From Bacteroidota bacterium (GTDB lineage: Bacteria > Bacteroidota > Bacteroidia > Chitinophagales > Chitinophagaceae), in assembly GCA_947448725.1 (NCBI GenBank), contig CANFOM010000004.1, forward strand, positions 62,001-126,000: a stretch of 64,000 nucleotides of DNA, written 5' to 3'. Shown here in pieces: positions 17,737 to 26,740 of the stretch; position 1 is the stretch's first letter; each line of letters begins with the position of its first letter. Position numbers and translations under genes: made by a program. The notes beneath the pieces were generated by a model. That model saw only the letters and a program-made list of their open reading frames with translations. It was not told the origin of the DNA and did not search any database.

Positions 17737-19062
17737 ATGTCTTATCAAGCATCCATCGACTATTTATACAGTCGCTTACCGCTATTTAGCCGAATAGGCG
17801 CCGCAGCCATTAAAAATGATTTACACAATACCTTAGAGATTTGTAATTTCTTAGACAATCCTCAACATAAAATAAAAACTATTCATGTTGCTGGCACCAA
17901 TGGCAAAGGATCTACCAGTCATATGTTAGCCGCTATCTTCCAAGCCGCAGGCTATAAAACAGGCTTATATACTTCTCCTCATTTATATGATTTTAGAGAA
18001 CGGATAAAAATAAATGGAGAAATGTGTTCTGAAGATTTTGTGGTTGCTTTTACCAATAAAATTAAACCTGTCATTGAAAAAATAGAACCCTCTTTTTTTG
18101 AAATTACCGTTGGTATGGCTTTTGATTATTTTGCACAAGAAAAATGTGACATTGCCATCATTGAAACTGGTTTAGGAGGTAGATTAGACAGCACCAATGT
18201 TATTACACCTATTTTAAGCATCATTACTAATATAGGTTGGGACCATATGAATTTATTGGGCAATACCTTGGAACTTATTGCTGGGGAGAAAGCAGGTATT
18301 ATCAAACAAGGAGTTCCCATTGTAATAAGTGAGCGTATCAATCAAACCACCAATGTATTTGAACAAAAAGCCAAAAGTTTAAATGCCCCCATTTATTTTA
18401 GTGAAGATTATTTATCTCTTACTCATTTTGAAAACAATTGGCATAGGGCCAACTTCTCCTTCACACAACCTTTAGTTCACTTATTAAATACCCCTATTTT
18501 TAATAAGGATTTTACCATCGATTGCGACATTCCTGGGAAATATCAATCAAAAAATTTAAAAGGGGTTTTAGTGGCCACCCAACTTTTAGCAATGATGGGT
18601 TGGAAAATAAACGCCGCAATCATTACCACCGCATTAGGTCAAATAAAAAAATCAACAGGATTGATGGGTCGTTGGGAATGTCTACAATCCTCCCCCAATA
18701 TTGTTTTAGATGTAGCACACAACGAACATGGTATGCATGCCTTATTGGAACAATTAGCAACATTACCCTACGAGCAATTACATATTGTAACAGGCATGGT
18801 CAAGGATAAAGATGTGGATGCCGTTCTAAAACTACTTCCTCAAAAAGCCAACTACTATTTTACACAATCACATATCCCGCGAGCACTTGCTGCCAAAGAT
18901 TTAGCCATGAAAGCAGAAGCCTTAGGTTTATTTGGTGACTGTTATGAGGACGTCAATCAAGCCATTGTAAACGCCAAACAAAACAGCCAGCCCAAAGATT
19001 TAATCTTGGTCATTGGCAGCGTTTATTTAGTAGCCGAAGTAAATAGAAAACTTTTTAACTAA
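17737..19062 (+). CDS. folC: Folylpolyglutamate synthase/dihydrofolate synthase
   Basis: Mur-ligase-family enzyme that adds glutamate to dihydropteroate and extends the folate polyglutamate tail. The 441-residue protein carries the ATP loop GTNGKGSTSHMLAAI (about residues 53-67), TSPHLYDFRERI, the conserved ETGLGGRLDSTNV (about 144-156) and the C-terminal ligase domain (DVAHNEHG). Length is normal. It is the last gene of the run starting at 13952, six bases after the TonB-like gene, and it converges on the 19066 gene with only three bases between stops. Confidence 0.96.
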   Translation: MSYQASIDYLYSRLPLFSRIGAAAIKNDLHNTLEICNFLDNPQHKIKTIHVAGTNGKGSTSHMLAAIFQAAGYKTGLYTSPHLYDFRERIKINGEMCSEDFVVAFTNKIKPVIEKIEPSFFEITVGMAFDYFAQEKCDIAIIETGLGGRLDSTNVITPILSIITNIGWDHMNLLGNTLELIAGEKAGIIKQGVPIVISERINQTTNVFEQKAKSLNAPIYFSEDYLSLTHFENNWHRANFSFTQPLVHLLNTPIFNKDFTIDCDIPGKYQSKNLKGVLVATQLLAMMGWKINAAIITTALGQIKKSTGLMGRWECLQSSPNIVLDVAHNEHGMHALLEQLATLPYEQLHIVTGMVKDKDVDAVLKLLPQKANYYFTQSHIPRALAAKDLAMKAEALGLFGDCYEDVNQAIVNAKQNSQPKDLILVIGSVYLVAEVNRKLFN

Positions 19063-19065
19063 CTA

Positions 19066-19593
19066 CTACCAGCCCTTCTGGTCAATTAAGTTTTTAATAT
19101 GTGCAATATGGTGTTTGCCATGCCATGAATAAATAGAAAGCATATCCCATAAACTCACTTCGGCATTGCGCACTGGATGAAATAAGGTTCTTTGCCATTG
19201 TTCATCAGTCATAGATTCTAATAAATTGGCCCAACGCTCATGCAATGCATGTAAAATGGTCGTTGAATAATTAATAGGTGTCAACAATGCATCCGCTGTA
19301 TTTACCCAAGCTTTTTCATCATAGGTTTTAATAGGCGGCACGTCTTCGGTTAAAGCCAATTTAAAACGAATAAATGCATTCATATGACTATCCGCCATAT
19401 GGTGAATCACTTGCTGTACAGTCCATCCACCCTCTCTATAAGGAGTGTCTAATTGCGATTTATCTAGATGTTGAACAATTAATTCTAAATTTCTAGGGGC
19501 TACTCTTATTTCATGTATCCAACTTTTTTTAGTGGCTTCAGAAAAAGGCATGGCTTCGAATTTTCCAATGGGATAACGTGGATCTTGTGTCAT
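19066..19593 (-). CDS. DinB/YfiT-like putative metal-dependent hydrolase or thiol transferase
   Basis: A 175-residue four-helix protein of the YfiT/BstA branch of the DinB superfamily, which contains bacillithiol transferases and uncharacterised metal enzymes. The histidine triad expected for a divalent metal is present: HHMADSHMN near residue 65 and SWHGKHHIAHI near 158-168. The N-terminal PRYPIGKFE stretch and the GGWTVQQVIHH helix are characteristic of YfiT. Start ATG, MTQDPRYPIG. Whether this organism makes bacillithiol cannot be judged from the window. Confidence 0.85.
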   Translation of the reverse strand: MTQDPRYPIGKFEAMPFSEATKKSWIHEIRVAPRNLELIVQHLDKSQLDTPYREGGWTVQQVIHHMADSHMNAFIRFKLALTEDVPPIKTYDEKAWVNTADALLTPINYSTTILHALHERWANLLESMTDEQWQRTLFHPVRNAEVSLWDMLSIYSWHGKHHIAHIKNLIDQKGW

Positions 19594-19632
19594 ACTATTC
19601 AGTTTTATATTTTATTAATTATTTTTAAAAAA

Positions 19633-20397
19633 TTACTCCTCTCTCCAGGCCTTACCTGTTTTATGAATAAATACATCTTCTAAATTGGCTTTCTTTACTT
19701 CTTTCACTTTTTCAAACCCCGAAGCGACCAACTCATCAATCAATTCATTCGGCGTATTAATCACTACAATTTCTCCACTATCAATAATAGCTACTCGATC
19801 ACATAATACTTCTGCTTCATCCATATAATGTGTGGTAATAATGACAGTGGTTCCATTAGCTCTAATTTCTTTAATCAACTCCCATAAATTTCTTCGCGCT
19901 TGTGGATCGAGCCCTGTGGTGGGTTCGTCTAAAAAAATAATTTTAGGTTGATTGATTAAAGTAGTGGCAATAGAAAAACGTTGTTTCTGTCCCCCACTCA
20001 ATTCCTTGTATTTAGCTTTTGCCTTATCTTCCAAATTCACTTTCTTCAATAAGGACATTGGATCAACAGTGGTTTGATACAAACCAATAAATAACTGCAT
20101 GAGTTCAGTTAAATTTAAATTAGGATAAAACCCTGCTGTTTGCAGTTGCACACCAATAATTTTCTTAATAGCTTCCGGTGACTCCTCAATATTTAATCCA
20201 TTCACCATCACTTCTCCACTGGTTTTTTCTCTCAGTGTTTCTATAATTTCCAATGTGGTAGATTTTCCTGCGCCATTGGGGCCTAATAATCCAAAAATCT
20301 CTCCTTCAAATACATCAAAGCTAATACCCTTCACTGCTTTAAAATCGCCATAGGATTTTACCAAATTCTTGACTGATATAATAGGTATTAATAGCAT
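19633..20397 (-). CDS. ABC transporter ATP-binding protein, ABC-2 exporter type
   Basis: A 254-residue ATPase subunit of an export system. The motifs are complete: Walker A GPNGAGKST (about residues 39-47), signature LSGGQKQR (about 135-142), Walker B IIFLDEPTTGLD (about 153-164) and the switch histidine in TTHYMDEAEVLCD. The C-terminal tail ending LEDVFIHKTGKAWREE is the ABC-2/DRA type that pairs with a separate membrane permease. No permease gene is adjacent in this window, so the partner must be encoded elsewhere. A -7 element lies 17 bases before the start. Confidence 0.92.
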   Translation of the reverse strand: MLLIPIISVKNLVKSYGDFKAVKGISFDVFEGEIFGLLGPNGAGKSTTLEIIETLREKTSGEVMVNGLNIEESPEAIKKIIGVQLQTAGFYPNLNLTELMQLFIGLYQTTVDPMSLLKKVNLEDKAKAKYKELSGGQKQRFSIATTLINQPKIIFLDEPTTGLDPQARRNLWELIKEIRANGTTVIITTHYMDEAEVLCDRVAIIDSGEIVVINTPNELIDELVASGFEKVKEVKKANLEDVFIHKTGKAWREE

Positions 20398-20414
20398 TTC
20401 AACTTAATTAGAAA

Positions 20415-20422
20415 CAAATTTA
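20415..20422 (-). promoter_or_regulatory. -7 promoter element (TAAATTTG) for the ABC ATPase gene
   Basis: Minus-strand TAAATTTG, matching TAnnTTTG, 17 bases upstream of the ABC ATPase ATG. Confidence 0.5.
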
Positions 20423-20467
20423 ACTGCTTTTGGGCGCTATGCAAAATGAAAACTTGTCCAAGACCCT

Positions 20468-20475
20468 TATCTTTG
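20468..20475 (+). promoter_or_regulatory. -7 promoter element (TATCTTTG) for purK
   Basis: TATCTTTG matches TAnnTTTG and lies 17 bases before the ATG at 20493. It supports that ATG over an upstream in-frame TTG at 20430, which would sit before the transcript. Confidence 0.5.
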
Positions 20476-20492
20476 TTAAAAGTATCCAAATA

Positions 20493-21614
20493 ATGAAAGT
20501 AGGTATATTAGGGGGCGGACAATTAGGAAGAATGTTATTGCAAGCAGCGGCTAATTTTGATGTAACTACCTATGTGCTAGAAAACGATGCGCAATGCCCT
20601 GCAGCGCATTTATGCCATCATTTTACTTTGGGCAATATTCAGGATTATGATGCCGTTTATAATTTTGGTAAAAACTTAGACGCCCTTACCATTGAAATTG
20701 AAGCCGTGAATGTAGATGCTTTAGAACAATTGGAAAAAGAAGGCGTGAAAGTATATCCTACCCCTTCGGCCATTCGCACTATTAAAAATAAAGTGCTTCA
20801 AAAACAATTTTATAAAGACAACGAAATACCTACTGCTCCCTTTTTTATTACACAAAATGCTTCCGATGTATTAGCGCATATCGATTTCTTACCTGCAGTG
20901 CACAAAATGGGCGAAGGTGGCTATGATGGTAAAGGGGTACAAATAATTAATTTCGAAAAAGAAATTGAATTGGCTTTTAATGTGCCCTCTGTTTTAGAAA
21001 AGAAAGTAAAAATTGCCACCGAAATTGCATTGATTGTGGGTATGAATGCCAAAGGAGAAACGATTATTTATCCGCCAGCAGAAATGGTTTTTGATACCGT
21101 TTATAATTTATTAGATTACCAGCTTAGCCCAGCAAATTTAGAGGAGAAAAAATTGTGGAAAGCACAAGCCATTGCCCGTAAAGTGGTCAAAGGATTAAAT
21201 AGTCCGGGTTTATTTGCCATAGAATTATTTATAGATGCACAAGGTGAAATTTGGGTCAATGAAACTGCCCCCCGTGTGCACAATAGCGGGCACCACACCA
21301 TCGAAGCCAATTACAGCAGTCAATATGATATGTTGCTTCGAATTTTATTAGATTATCCAATGGGCAATACAGATGCCATTTTACCATCGGCAATAGTGAA
21401 TATTATTGGTGCCGAAGGTTATACCGGACCGGTACATTATCAAGGTTTAGAAGAAGTACTTACCATGGACAATGTATTTGTACATATCTATGGTAAAAAA
21501 CAAACCAAACCCGGTAGAAAAATGGGACATGTAACTATTATTAGCAAAGACTATCAAGACCTAACCCATAAGGCCAATAAAATTAAGCATACGCTAAAGG
21601 CGATCACCCAATAA
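20493..21614 (+). CDS. purK: 5-(carboxyamino)imidazole ribonucleotide synthase
   Basis: ATP-grasp enzyme of de novo purine synthesis that converts AIR, bicarbonate and ATP to N5-CAIR. The 373-residue protein starts with the dinucleotide-like MKVGILGGGQLGRML. It continues with TIEIEAVNVDALEQ, the ATP-grasp KMGEGGYDGKGVQ and the metal-binding NETAPRVHNSGHHTIE. Start chosen at ATG 20493, where the family N-terminus begins and just after the -7 element. PurE is not in the window. The gene is transcribed alone between divergent and convergent neighbours. Confidence 0.96.
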   Translation: MKVGILGGGQLGRMLLQAAANFDVTTYVLENDAQCPAAHLCHHFTLGNIQDYDAVYNFGKNLDALTIEIEAVNVDALEQLEKEGVKVYPTPSAIRTIKNKVLQKQFYKDNEIPTAPFFITQNASDVLAHIDFLPAVHKMGEGGYDGKGVQIINFEKEIELAFNVPSVLEKKVKIATEIALIVGMNAKGETIIYPPAEMVFDTVYNLLDYQLSPANLEEKKLWKAQAIARKVVKGLNSPGLFAIELFIDAQGEIWVNETAPRVHNSGHHTIEANYSSQYDMLLRILLDYPMGNTDAILPSAIVNIIGAEGYTGPVHYQGLEEVLTMDNVFVHIYGKKQTKPGRKMGHVTIISKDYQDLTHKANKIKHTLKAITQ

Positions 21615-21634
21615 TTTCTTTTGCTGTTGTTGTT

Positions 21635-22600
21635 TTAAATCTTGGGCAGAAGCACTACTTTTTTTACCTGTAAATTTTTAAAATAGCCTACACCAATTAT
21701 ACTTTTTAATTGCAATCCTGGTGAACTTTTATTGGGCCCAAAATTCTTAATCTTATCGTCGTAAATTAAATCAAGACTGTAGTTAGCAGAAAAGTTTTTA
21801 TTAATTTTAAAAGTAAACATGTTGGTCATGTACAAATTAATATTCTCTGGCTTTTCATAATAGTTGGAGAAAAAATCGGCACGTCCTTTATAGGTAATAT
21901 TGGGCGCAATCACATTGTTGTAATTAATAGTAATAAACAAACCCGTTTCTTTATATACTTTATCCCCTTTAGGCACCCCATAGCTTCCTAAGTTGGAAAG
22001 CTTTGTATTTAACAATAAAGTAGTTCTTGAAGTAAGTGGCGAAAAGAAAACTGAAAATTTATTATTAGGCTTATAATCCAACCCGGCAGAAATAATCATA
22101 TAAGCAGGTGCAAAAAAGGAAGAAGTAAAAGTGGAATTGGTTCCACTGAAACTGTAGCCATCAAAAATTTGCGAACGAAAATTAAATAAGGCAGATAAAT
22201 ACCACATACCTGTTGTGTCAATTCTATATCCATACTTGCTTAATAAATCTACCCGATCGTCATTTTTTCGTCCCCCTAAACTTGTGGATTGAACAAACCC
22301 AAGGTTGGCATCAAAATTATTATCCCAACTTTGTCTTGGTTTTTGGTAATAAGCAAAATAATTAAAGTAGCTATTAATAGACATATTAAAATTATCCCCC
22401 CCTGCAGCCCAATTACTTAATGAACTTTCTGAAAGATTAAAATTGTACATCCCTCCTTGTTTCCAATTATAATAAGCGGTATCCGCTACTTTAACAATGT
22501 TTCGAGAAGTTTCGTTTCTTAATTTGGTCACCCCAATGTTTTGAGCCCAGGACCAATTAACTACACACAACGATAATAAAAATGTAAGCCCTTTTAACAT
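21635..22600 (-). CDS. DUF3078 domain exported protein
   Basis: A 321-residue protein of the Bacteroidota DUF3078 family, probably an outer-membrane-associated beta protein of unknown function. Signal peptide about residues 1-19 (MLKGLTFLLSL to SWAQ). The family motif WKQGGMYNFNLSESSLSNWAAGG lies at about 46-68, and the rest is rich in alternating aromatic strands (YFNYFAYY, WYLSALFNFRSQI, FSVFFSPLTSRTT) as in beta-barrels. I start at ATG 22600. The in-frame TTG at 22618 lies within the -7 promoter element. Confidence 0.85.
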   Translation of the reverse strand: MLKGLTFLLSLCVVNWSWAQNIGVTKLRNETSRNIVKVADTAYYNWKQGGMYNFNLSESSLSNWAAGGDNFNMSINSYFNYFAYYQKPRQSWDNNFDANLGFVQSTSLGGRKNDDRVDLLSKYGYRIDTTGMWYLSALFNFRSQIFDGYSFSGTNSTFTSSFFAPAYMIISAGLDYKPNNKFSVFFSPLTSRTTLLLNTKLSNLGSYGVPKGDKVYKETGLFITINYNNVIAPNITYKGRADFFSNYYEKPENINLYMTNMFTFKINKNFSANYSLDLIYDDKIKNFGPNKSSPGLQLKSIIGVGYFKNLQVKKVVLLPKI

Positions 22601-22615
22601 GCCCCTTATTTTAGT

Positions 22616-22623
22616 CAAATATA
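22616..22623 (-). promoter_or_regulatory. -7 promoter element (TATATTTG) for the DUF3078 gene
   Basis: Minus-strand TATATTTG, 15 bases before the ATG at 22600. The TTG at its end is in frame with the gene, a trap for start prediction. Confidence 0.5.
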
Positions 22624-22735
22624 AGAAGGGATCACTAAATCATTGATTATTAATTATATATAAATTGTTAAGATCAAACTTGCCTTTTTTAGTAATGGTT
22701 TAATAATCAAATAATTAGAAGAATTGGCTGACAAG

Positions 22736-22766
22736 TTGACACATTCTGTTTTTTTAACTAAATTTG
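22736..22766 (+). promoter_or_regulatory. Promoter for the miaB-secG operon (TTG, 20 bp, TAAATTTG)
   Basis: A TTG at 22736-22738 and TAAATTTG at 22759-22766, with 20 bases between, form the best complete Bacteroidota-type promoter in the window. The miaB ATG follows 18 bases later. The final TTG of the -7 box is in frame with miaB and is not a credible start. Confidence 0.6.
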
Positions 22767-22784
22767 CGTTTCAAAACCAGCGGT

Positions 22785-24221
22785 ATGGAATTATTTACAA
22801 TGGCGACCAAAGAACATGACGAACAGAGACAGGGGGAAGCCTATGTATCTTCGATAAAGAAAGATCCATTTGCCAAACACTTTTACGTGGAGAGTTATGG
22901 TTGTGCTATGAACTTTGCTGATAGTGAAGTGGTGGCTTCCATTTTAGAGAACAATGGCTTTGGAAGTACTCGAAATATTGAACAAGCCGATTTAATTTTA
23001 ATCAATACCTGCTCTATTCGTGAAAAAGCAGAACTCACTGTTCGTAAAAGATTAACAGAATTTAGAAAATACAAACAGCAAAAGCCAGGCATGCTAGTGG
23101 GTATTTTAGGATGCATGGCAGAAAGATTAAAATCAAAATTATTAGAAGAAGAAAAATTGGTGGATTTAGTAGTAGGCCCTGATGCCTACCGTACTTTACC
23201 TGATTTAATTATAGAAGCAGGCACAGGTCAAAAAGCAGTGAATGTTTTATTAAGCCGTGACGAAACTTATGCTGATATCTCCCCTGTTCGTTTAGACAGC
23301 AATGGCATTAGTGGATTTGTTTCTATCATGCGTGGCTGTAATAATATGTGCAGCTTTTGTGTGGTTCCATTTACCAGAGGACGCGAAAGAAGTAGAGATG
23401 CTTTTTCCATAGTTGCAGAATGTAGAGACCTTTTTGAAAAAGGCTATAAAGAAGTTACATTGTTGGGGCAAAATGTAGATAGCTATTACTGGAACAATCC
23501 AGAAACCAATTTACAAGTTACTTTTGCACAACTATTAGAAAGCGTTGCTTTAATAAGCCCACAATTAAGAGTACGATTTAGCACTTCTCATCCTAAAGAC
23601 ATTACTGATGAAGTTTTGTTGACCATGATGAAGTACCACAATATTTGTAAATACATTCATTTACCGGTTCAAAGTGGTAGCACTCGTGTTTTACAATTAA
23701 TGAATCGCACTTATACCCGCGAATGGTATTTATCTAAAGTGGCGCGCATTAAAGAGCTCATGCCTGAATGTAGTATTTCTGCCGATATCATTGCAGGTTT
23801 TTGCACCGAAACAGAACAAGACCATCAAGATACCATCAGCATCATGCAACAATCTGAGTATGATTATTGCTATATGTATTTTTATTCGGAACGTCCAGGC
23901 ACCCTAGCAGAAAAAAGATACGAAGATGACGTCCCATTAGAAGTTAAAAAAAGAAGGTTGCAAGAAATTGTAGATGTACAATGGACTTTATCTAATGAGA
24001 GTAATAAAAAGGAATTAGGAAAATGTTACGAAGTTTTAATAGAGGGCAATAGTAAAAAAAGTGATGCAGAATGGATGGGTAGAACCAGCCAAAATAAAGT
24101 AGTCGTTTTTCCAAAAACCAATAAGGACGGCCATGCTGCGCTTAAAAAAGGAGACTATATAGACATCGTGATTACGCATTATACGAAAGGCACTTTAATT
24201 GGCGCCATAAAAAATAATTAA
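22785..24221 (+). CDS. miaB: tRNA-2-methylthio-N6-dimethylallyladenosine synthase
   Basis: Radical SAM methylthiotransferase that converts i6A37 to ms2i6A37 in tRNAs reading UNN codons. The 478-residue protein has the N-terminal MTTase domain with three cluster cysteines (YGCAMNF, NTCSIRE, LGCMAER). The radical SAM motif [11 protein letters not shown] follows, then the TIM barrel with [12 protein letters not shown] and a C-terminal TRAM domain ([13 protein letters not shown] onward). Start at ATG 22785; the next ATG at 22800 is also possible. It opens the operon with the sigma-54 activator one base downstream. Confidence 0.96.
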   Translation: MELFTMATKEHDEQRQGEAYVSSIKKDPFAKHFYVESYGCAMNFADSEVVASILENNGFGSTRNIEQADLILINTCSIREKAELTVRKRLTEFRKYKQQKPGMLVGILGCMAERLKSKLLEEEKLVDLVVGPDAYRTLPDLIIEAGTGQKAVNVLLSRDETYADISPVRLDSNGISGFVSIMRGCNNMCSFCVVPFTRGRERSRDAFSIVAECRDLFEKGYKEVTLLGQNVDSYYWNNPETNLQVTFAQLLESVALISPQLRVRFSTSHPKDITDEVLLTMMKYHNICKYIHLPVQSGSTRVLQLMNRTYTREWYLSKVARIKELMPECSISADIIAGFCTETEQDHQDTISIMQQSEYDYCYMYFYSERPGTLAEKRYEDDVPLEVKKRRLQEIVDVQWTLSNESNKKELGKCYEVLIEGNSKKSDAEWMGRTSQNKVVVFPKTNKDGHAALKKGDYIDIVITHYTKGTLIGAIKNN

Positions 24222-24222
24222 A

Positions 24223-25482
24223 ATGGATTTACAATCATTAAAAAATAGGTTTAGCATTATTGGTAATACCCCTGCTATTAATCATGCATTGAATACCGCA
24301 GAACAAGTAGCAGGCACCGATTTAACCGTACTCATTGTGGGTGAAAGCGGTGTGGGTAAAGAAGTGTTTTCACAAATCATTCATAGCTTATCTGCCCGCA
24401 AGCACAATCCATTTATTGCCGTTAACTGTGGTGCTATCCCCGAAGGCACGATTGATTCAGAATTATTTGGACATGAGAAAGGATCTTTTACAGGTGCCGT
24501 TGATAGCCGCAAAGGTTATTTTGAAACGGTAAGTGGAGGTACTATTTTTTTAGATGAAATTGGCGAATTGCCTTTAGGTACACAAGCTCGTTTATTGCGT
24601 GTGTTGGAGACAGGAGAATTTATTAGAGTAGGTTCCTCCAAAGTTCAAAAATCAGATGTAAGAGTAGTGGCTGCGACCAATAGAGAATTATTAGAGTTTA
24701 CCCAAAAAGGAAAATTTAGAGAAGACTTATATTATCGTTTAAATACAGTGCCTATTAGAGTGCCTTCCTTAAGAGACCGCAAAGAAGACATTCCTTTATT
24801 GTTTAGGAAATTTGTAGTGGACTTTGCCGAAAAGTATAAAACCAAACCCATCTTCTTAGACGAAGAAGCTCGAATCCTGCTTACCGAATATCCTTGGCCA
24901 GGCAATGTGCGGGAGTTAAAAAATATTGCAGAACAAATTTCGGTTTTAAGTAAAGTAGAACACATCAATGCCGAAGTTTTGGCTGGCTTCTTACCCATCC
25001 AAAATGTAAATAGTGTACCCATGGTTACGGGCAGCACCCCCGTTGGTGAATTTGCCAATGAAAGAGAAATATTGTACAAGCTTTTCTTTGACATGAAAAA
25101 AGATGTGAATGAATTAAAGAAAATGTTTTTAGAAATATTACAAAACCCTTCTATTTCGGGATCCAATCATTCCAATTTTAATAAAGAATCTTTAATCAAT
25201 GAATTAAAAGAAGATTTAAAGCCAGCAGGTAGTATGACTCATCATACCAACTCCATCAATCCAACAGTTCATATCAGTTCGCCTCAACCTATCCTACTTG
25301 ACAATGAATCCAATGGACATTATGAGGTGGAAGAATCCTTAAACATCATGGATAAGGAAAAAGAACTAATTTTAAAGGCCTTAAAAAAGCATCGCGGTCG
25401 CCGTAAAGACGCTTCCAATGATTTAGGTATCAGTGAAAGAACTTTATACAGAAAAATTAAAGAATACGACATTGAAGAATAA
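24223..25482 (+). CDS. Sigma-54-dependent transcriptional activator without a sensor domain
   Basis: A 419-residue AAA+ activator of RNA polymerase bearing sigma-54. The AAA+ domain starts almost at the N-terminus: Walker A GESGVGKE (40-47), the sigma-54 contact loop GSFTGA (87-92, a variant of GAFTGA), Walker B IFLDE (about 108-112) and the WPGNVREL box (about 226-233). A low-conservation linker of about 100 residues leads to a Fis-type helix-turn-helix (about 378-419, ASNDLGISERTLYRK). There is no receiver, PAS or GAF domain, so control must come from abundance, a partner protein or the linker. It is embedded between miaB and lptE. Confidence 0.93.
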   Translation: MDLQSLKNRFSIIGNTPAINHALNTAEQVAGTDLTVLIVGESGVGKEVFSQIIHSLSARKHNPFIAVNCGAIPEGTIDSELFGHEKGSFTGAVDSRKGYFETVSGGTIFLDEIGELPLGTQARLLRVLETGEFIRVGSSKVQKSDVRVVAATNRELLEFTQKGKFREDLYYRLNTVPIRVPSLRDRKEDIPLLFRKFVVDFAEKYKTKPIFLDEEARILLTEYPWPGNVRELKNIAEQISVLSKVEHINAEVLAGFLPIQNVNSVPMVTGSTPVGEFANEREILYKLFFDMKKDVNELKKMFLEILQNPSISGSNHSNFNKESLINELKEDLKPAGSMTHHTNSINPTVHISSPQPILLDNESNGHYEVEESLNIMDKEKELILKALKKHRGRRKDASNDLGISERTLYRKIKEYDIEE

Positions 25483-25516
25483 TTTTATTTCAAACAAAAT
25501 TGGTCCTGCAAAAGGA

Positions 25517-26020
25517 ATGACTATAAAACTATTTTTTATAGCAGCTGTGGCAAGTACCTTACTGACCAGTTGTGGCATTTATAGTTTTAGAGATGCAGTG
25601 ATTCCAGAAAATATTAAAACAGTCAAAATTGCATTCATAGAAAATAAGGCCAGGTATATTAACCCGCAGTTGGCTCCGCAATTAACCGACAAGTTGCTAC
25701 AAAAAATTATCAACGGCACTAAGCTTTCGCGTACCAATAGTGATGAAGCGCATTATCAAATTTTTGCTACCATTACCAATTACGACCCCTCTCAAACCGT
25801 TGGGGTAAGTGCGCAGCAAGCAAGTACCAATAGACTTACCGTTACTGTTCATGTGCTTTTAAAAAAGACCTTAGAAAATAAAGAACAAGAATTTGATGTG
25901 TCCCGAAATTTCGACTTTTCTGCGAACTTAACTTTACAAGCTGCAGAAAGTCAATTAATGGACGACATTCTAAGAAATATAACAGATGATATTTTTAATC
26001 AAATTTTTTCAAACTGGTAA
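25517..26020 (+). CDS. lptE: LptE-family LPS assembly lipoprotein
   Basis: Outer membrane lipoprotein thought to plug the LptD translocon during lipopolysaccharide insertion. The 167-residue product has a lipoprotein signal with lipobox LLTSC, then the LptE start GIYSFRDAVIPENIKTVKI. An alpha/beta body follows (NPQLAPQLTDKLLQKII, YQIFATITNYDPS). I start at ATG 25517, the beginning of the signal peptide. A longer reading from 25433 overlaps the sigma-54 activator and adds a non-signal tail. It is in the miaB-secG operon. Confidence 0.85.
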   Translation: MTIKLFFIAAVASTLLTSCGIYSFRDAVIPENIKTVKIAFIENKARYINPQLAPQLTDKLLQKIINGTKLSRTNSDEAHYQIFATITNYDPSQTVGVSAQQASTNRLTVTVHVLLKKTLENKEQEFDVSRNFDFSANLTLQAAESQLMDDILRNITDDIFNQIFSNW

Positions 26021-26023
26021 TAC

Positions 26024-26740
26024 ATGACTTCTACGAATATTAATTCTATATTGAATCAGTGGACAGGTCATGCTGCATTAGAAGCCATCGAAACCTCCGA
26101 ATTGGAGCAATGGGTTAGTACTCATCCTTATAGTCCAGTTTTACAATTATTGTTGGCTAAAAAATATGAAATGGTCGCTTCCCCCCTATTTACTGGTCAA
26201 TTACAAAGGACAAGCGCTTATTTTCCCAATAATTTACAATTACACCATTTAATGCAGGAGGAAGAAGAAGATGCCCTCTCTGCACCTATTGAAACAAAAT
26301 TGGTTAGCCTTATTTCTGATCAATTGGCTCAATTTAAGGAACCCTTACAGGAGGAGCAATTGGCATTTGAAGCGGAAATGACCCCACTTCAAAGAGACTA
26401 TTTTGCAGCTCAAGGCATAGAAATAGACTTATCTAAAGTGCCTCAGGACAAGTTCACCAAGCAATTAAGGAGCTTTACCGCCTGGCTTAAAGTACTTAAA
26501 AACAAGGATGGCAGCCCTCAAATTGCTGAAATTGGGGAAGAACAGGAGAAAGTGATCGCTGCCATAGCCGAAAAAGCCAATACCACCGCGGATGTCATCA
26601 CAGAAGCCATGGCTGAGGTTTGGCTAAAACAAGGCAATAAACGTAAGGCAATTGACGTCTATTCTAAATTAAGTTTTATTTTTCCTGAAAAATCCGTTTA
26701 TTTTGCGTCAAGAATAGAACAACTAAAACAAAGAAAATGA
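26024..26740 (+). CDS. Hypothetical cytoplasmic protein with TPR-like C-terminus
   Basis: A 238-residue acidic, mostly helical protein without signal peptide or membrane segment. The last 45 residues resemble one TPR unit (MAEVWLKQGNKRKAIDVYSKL, about residues 198-218). An N-terminal helical repeat-like stretch (LEQWVSTHPYSPVLQLLLAKKYE) is similar in style. I do not recognise a named family. It lies three bases after lptE and overlaps secG by four (ATGA), so it is probably translated with these envelope genes and may assist secretion or envelope assembly; this is inference from position. Confidence 0.8.
   Translation: MTSTNINSILNQWTGHAALEAIETSELEQWVSTHPYSPVLQLLLAKKYEMVASPLFTGQLQRTSAYFPNNLQLHHLMQEEEEDALSAPIETKLVSLISDQLAQFKEPLQEEQLAFEAEMTPLQRDYFAAQGIEIDLSKVPQDKFTKQLRSFTAWLKVLKNKDGSPQIAEIGEEQEKVIAAIAEKANTTADVITEAMAEVWLKQGNKRKAIDVYSKLSFIFPEKSVYFASRIEQLKQRK

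Noticed and set aside
19633..20397. A complete ABC exporter operon
   Set aside because: Only the ATPase is present; neither neighbour encodes a permease.
20430..20492. Upstream TTG start for purK
   Set aside because: It lies upstream of the -7 element at 20468-20475 and adds residues before the conserved MKVGILGGGQ start.
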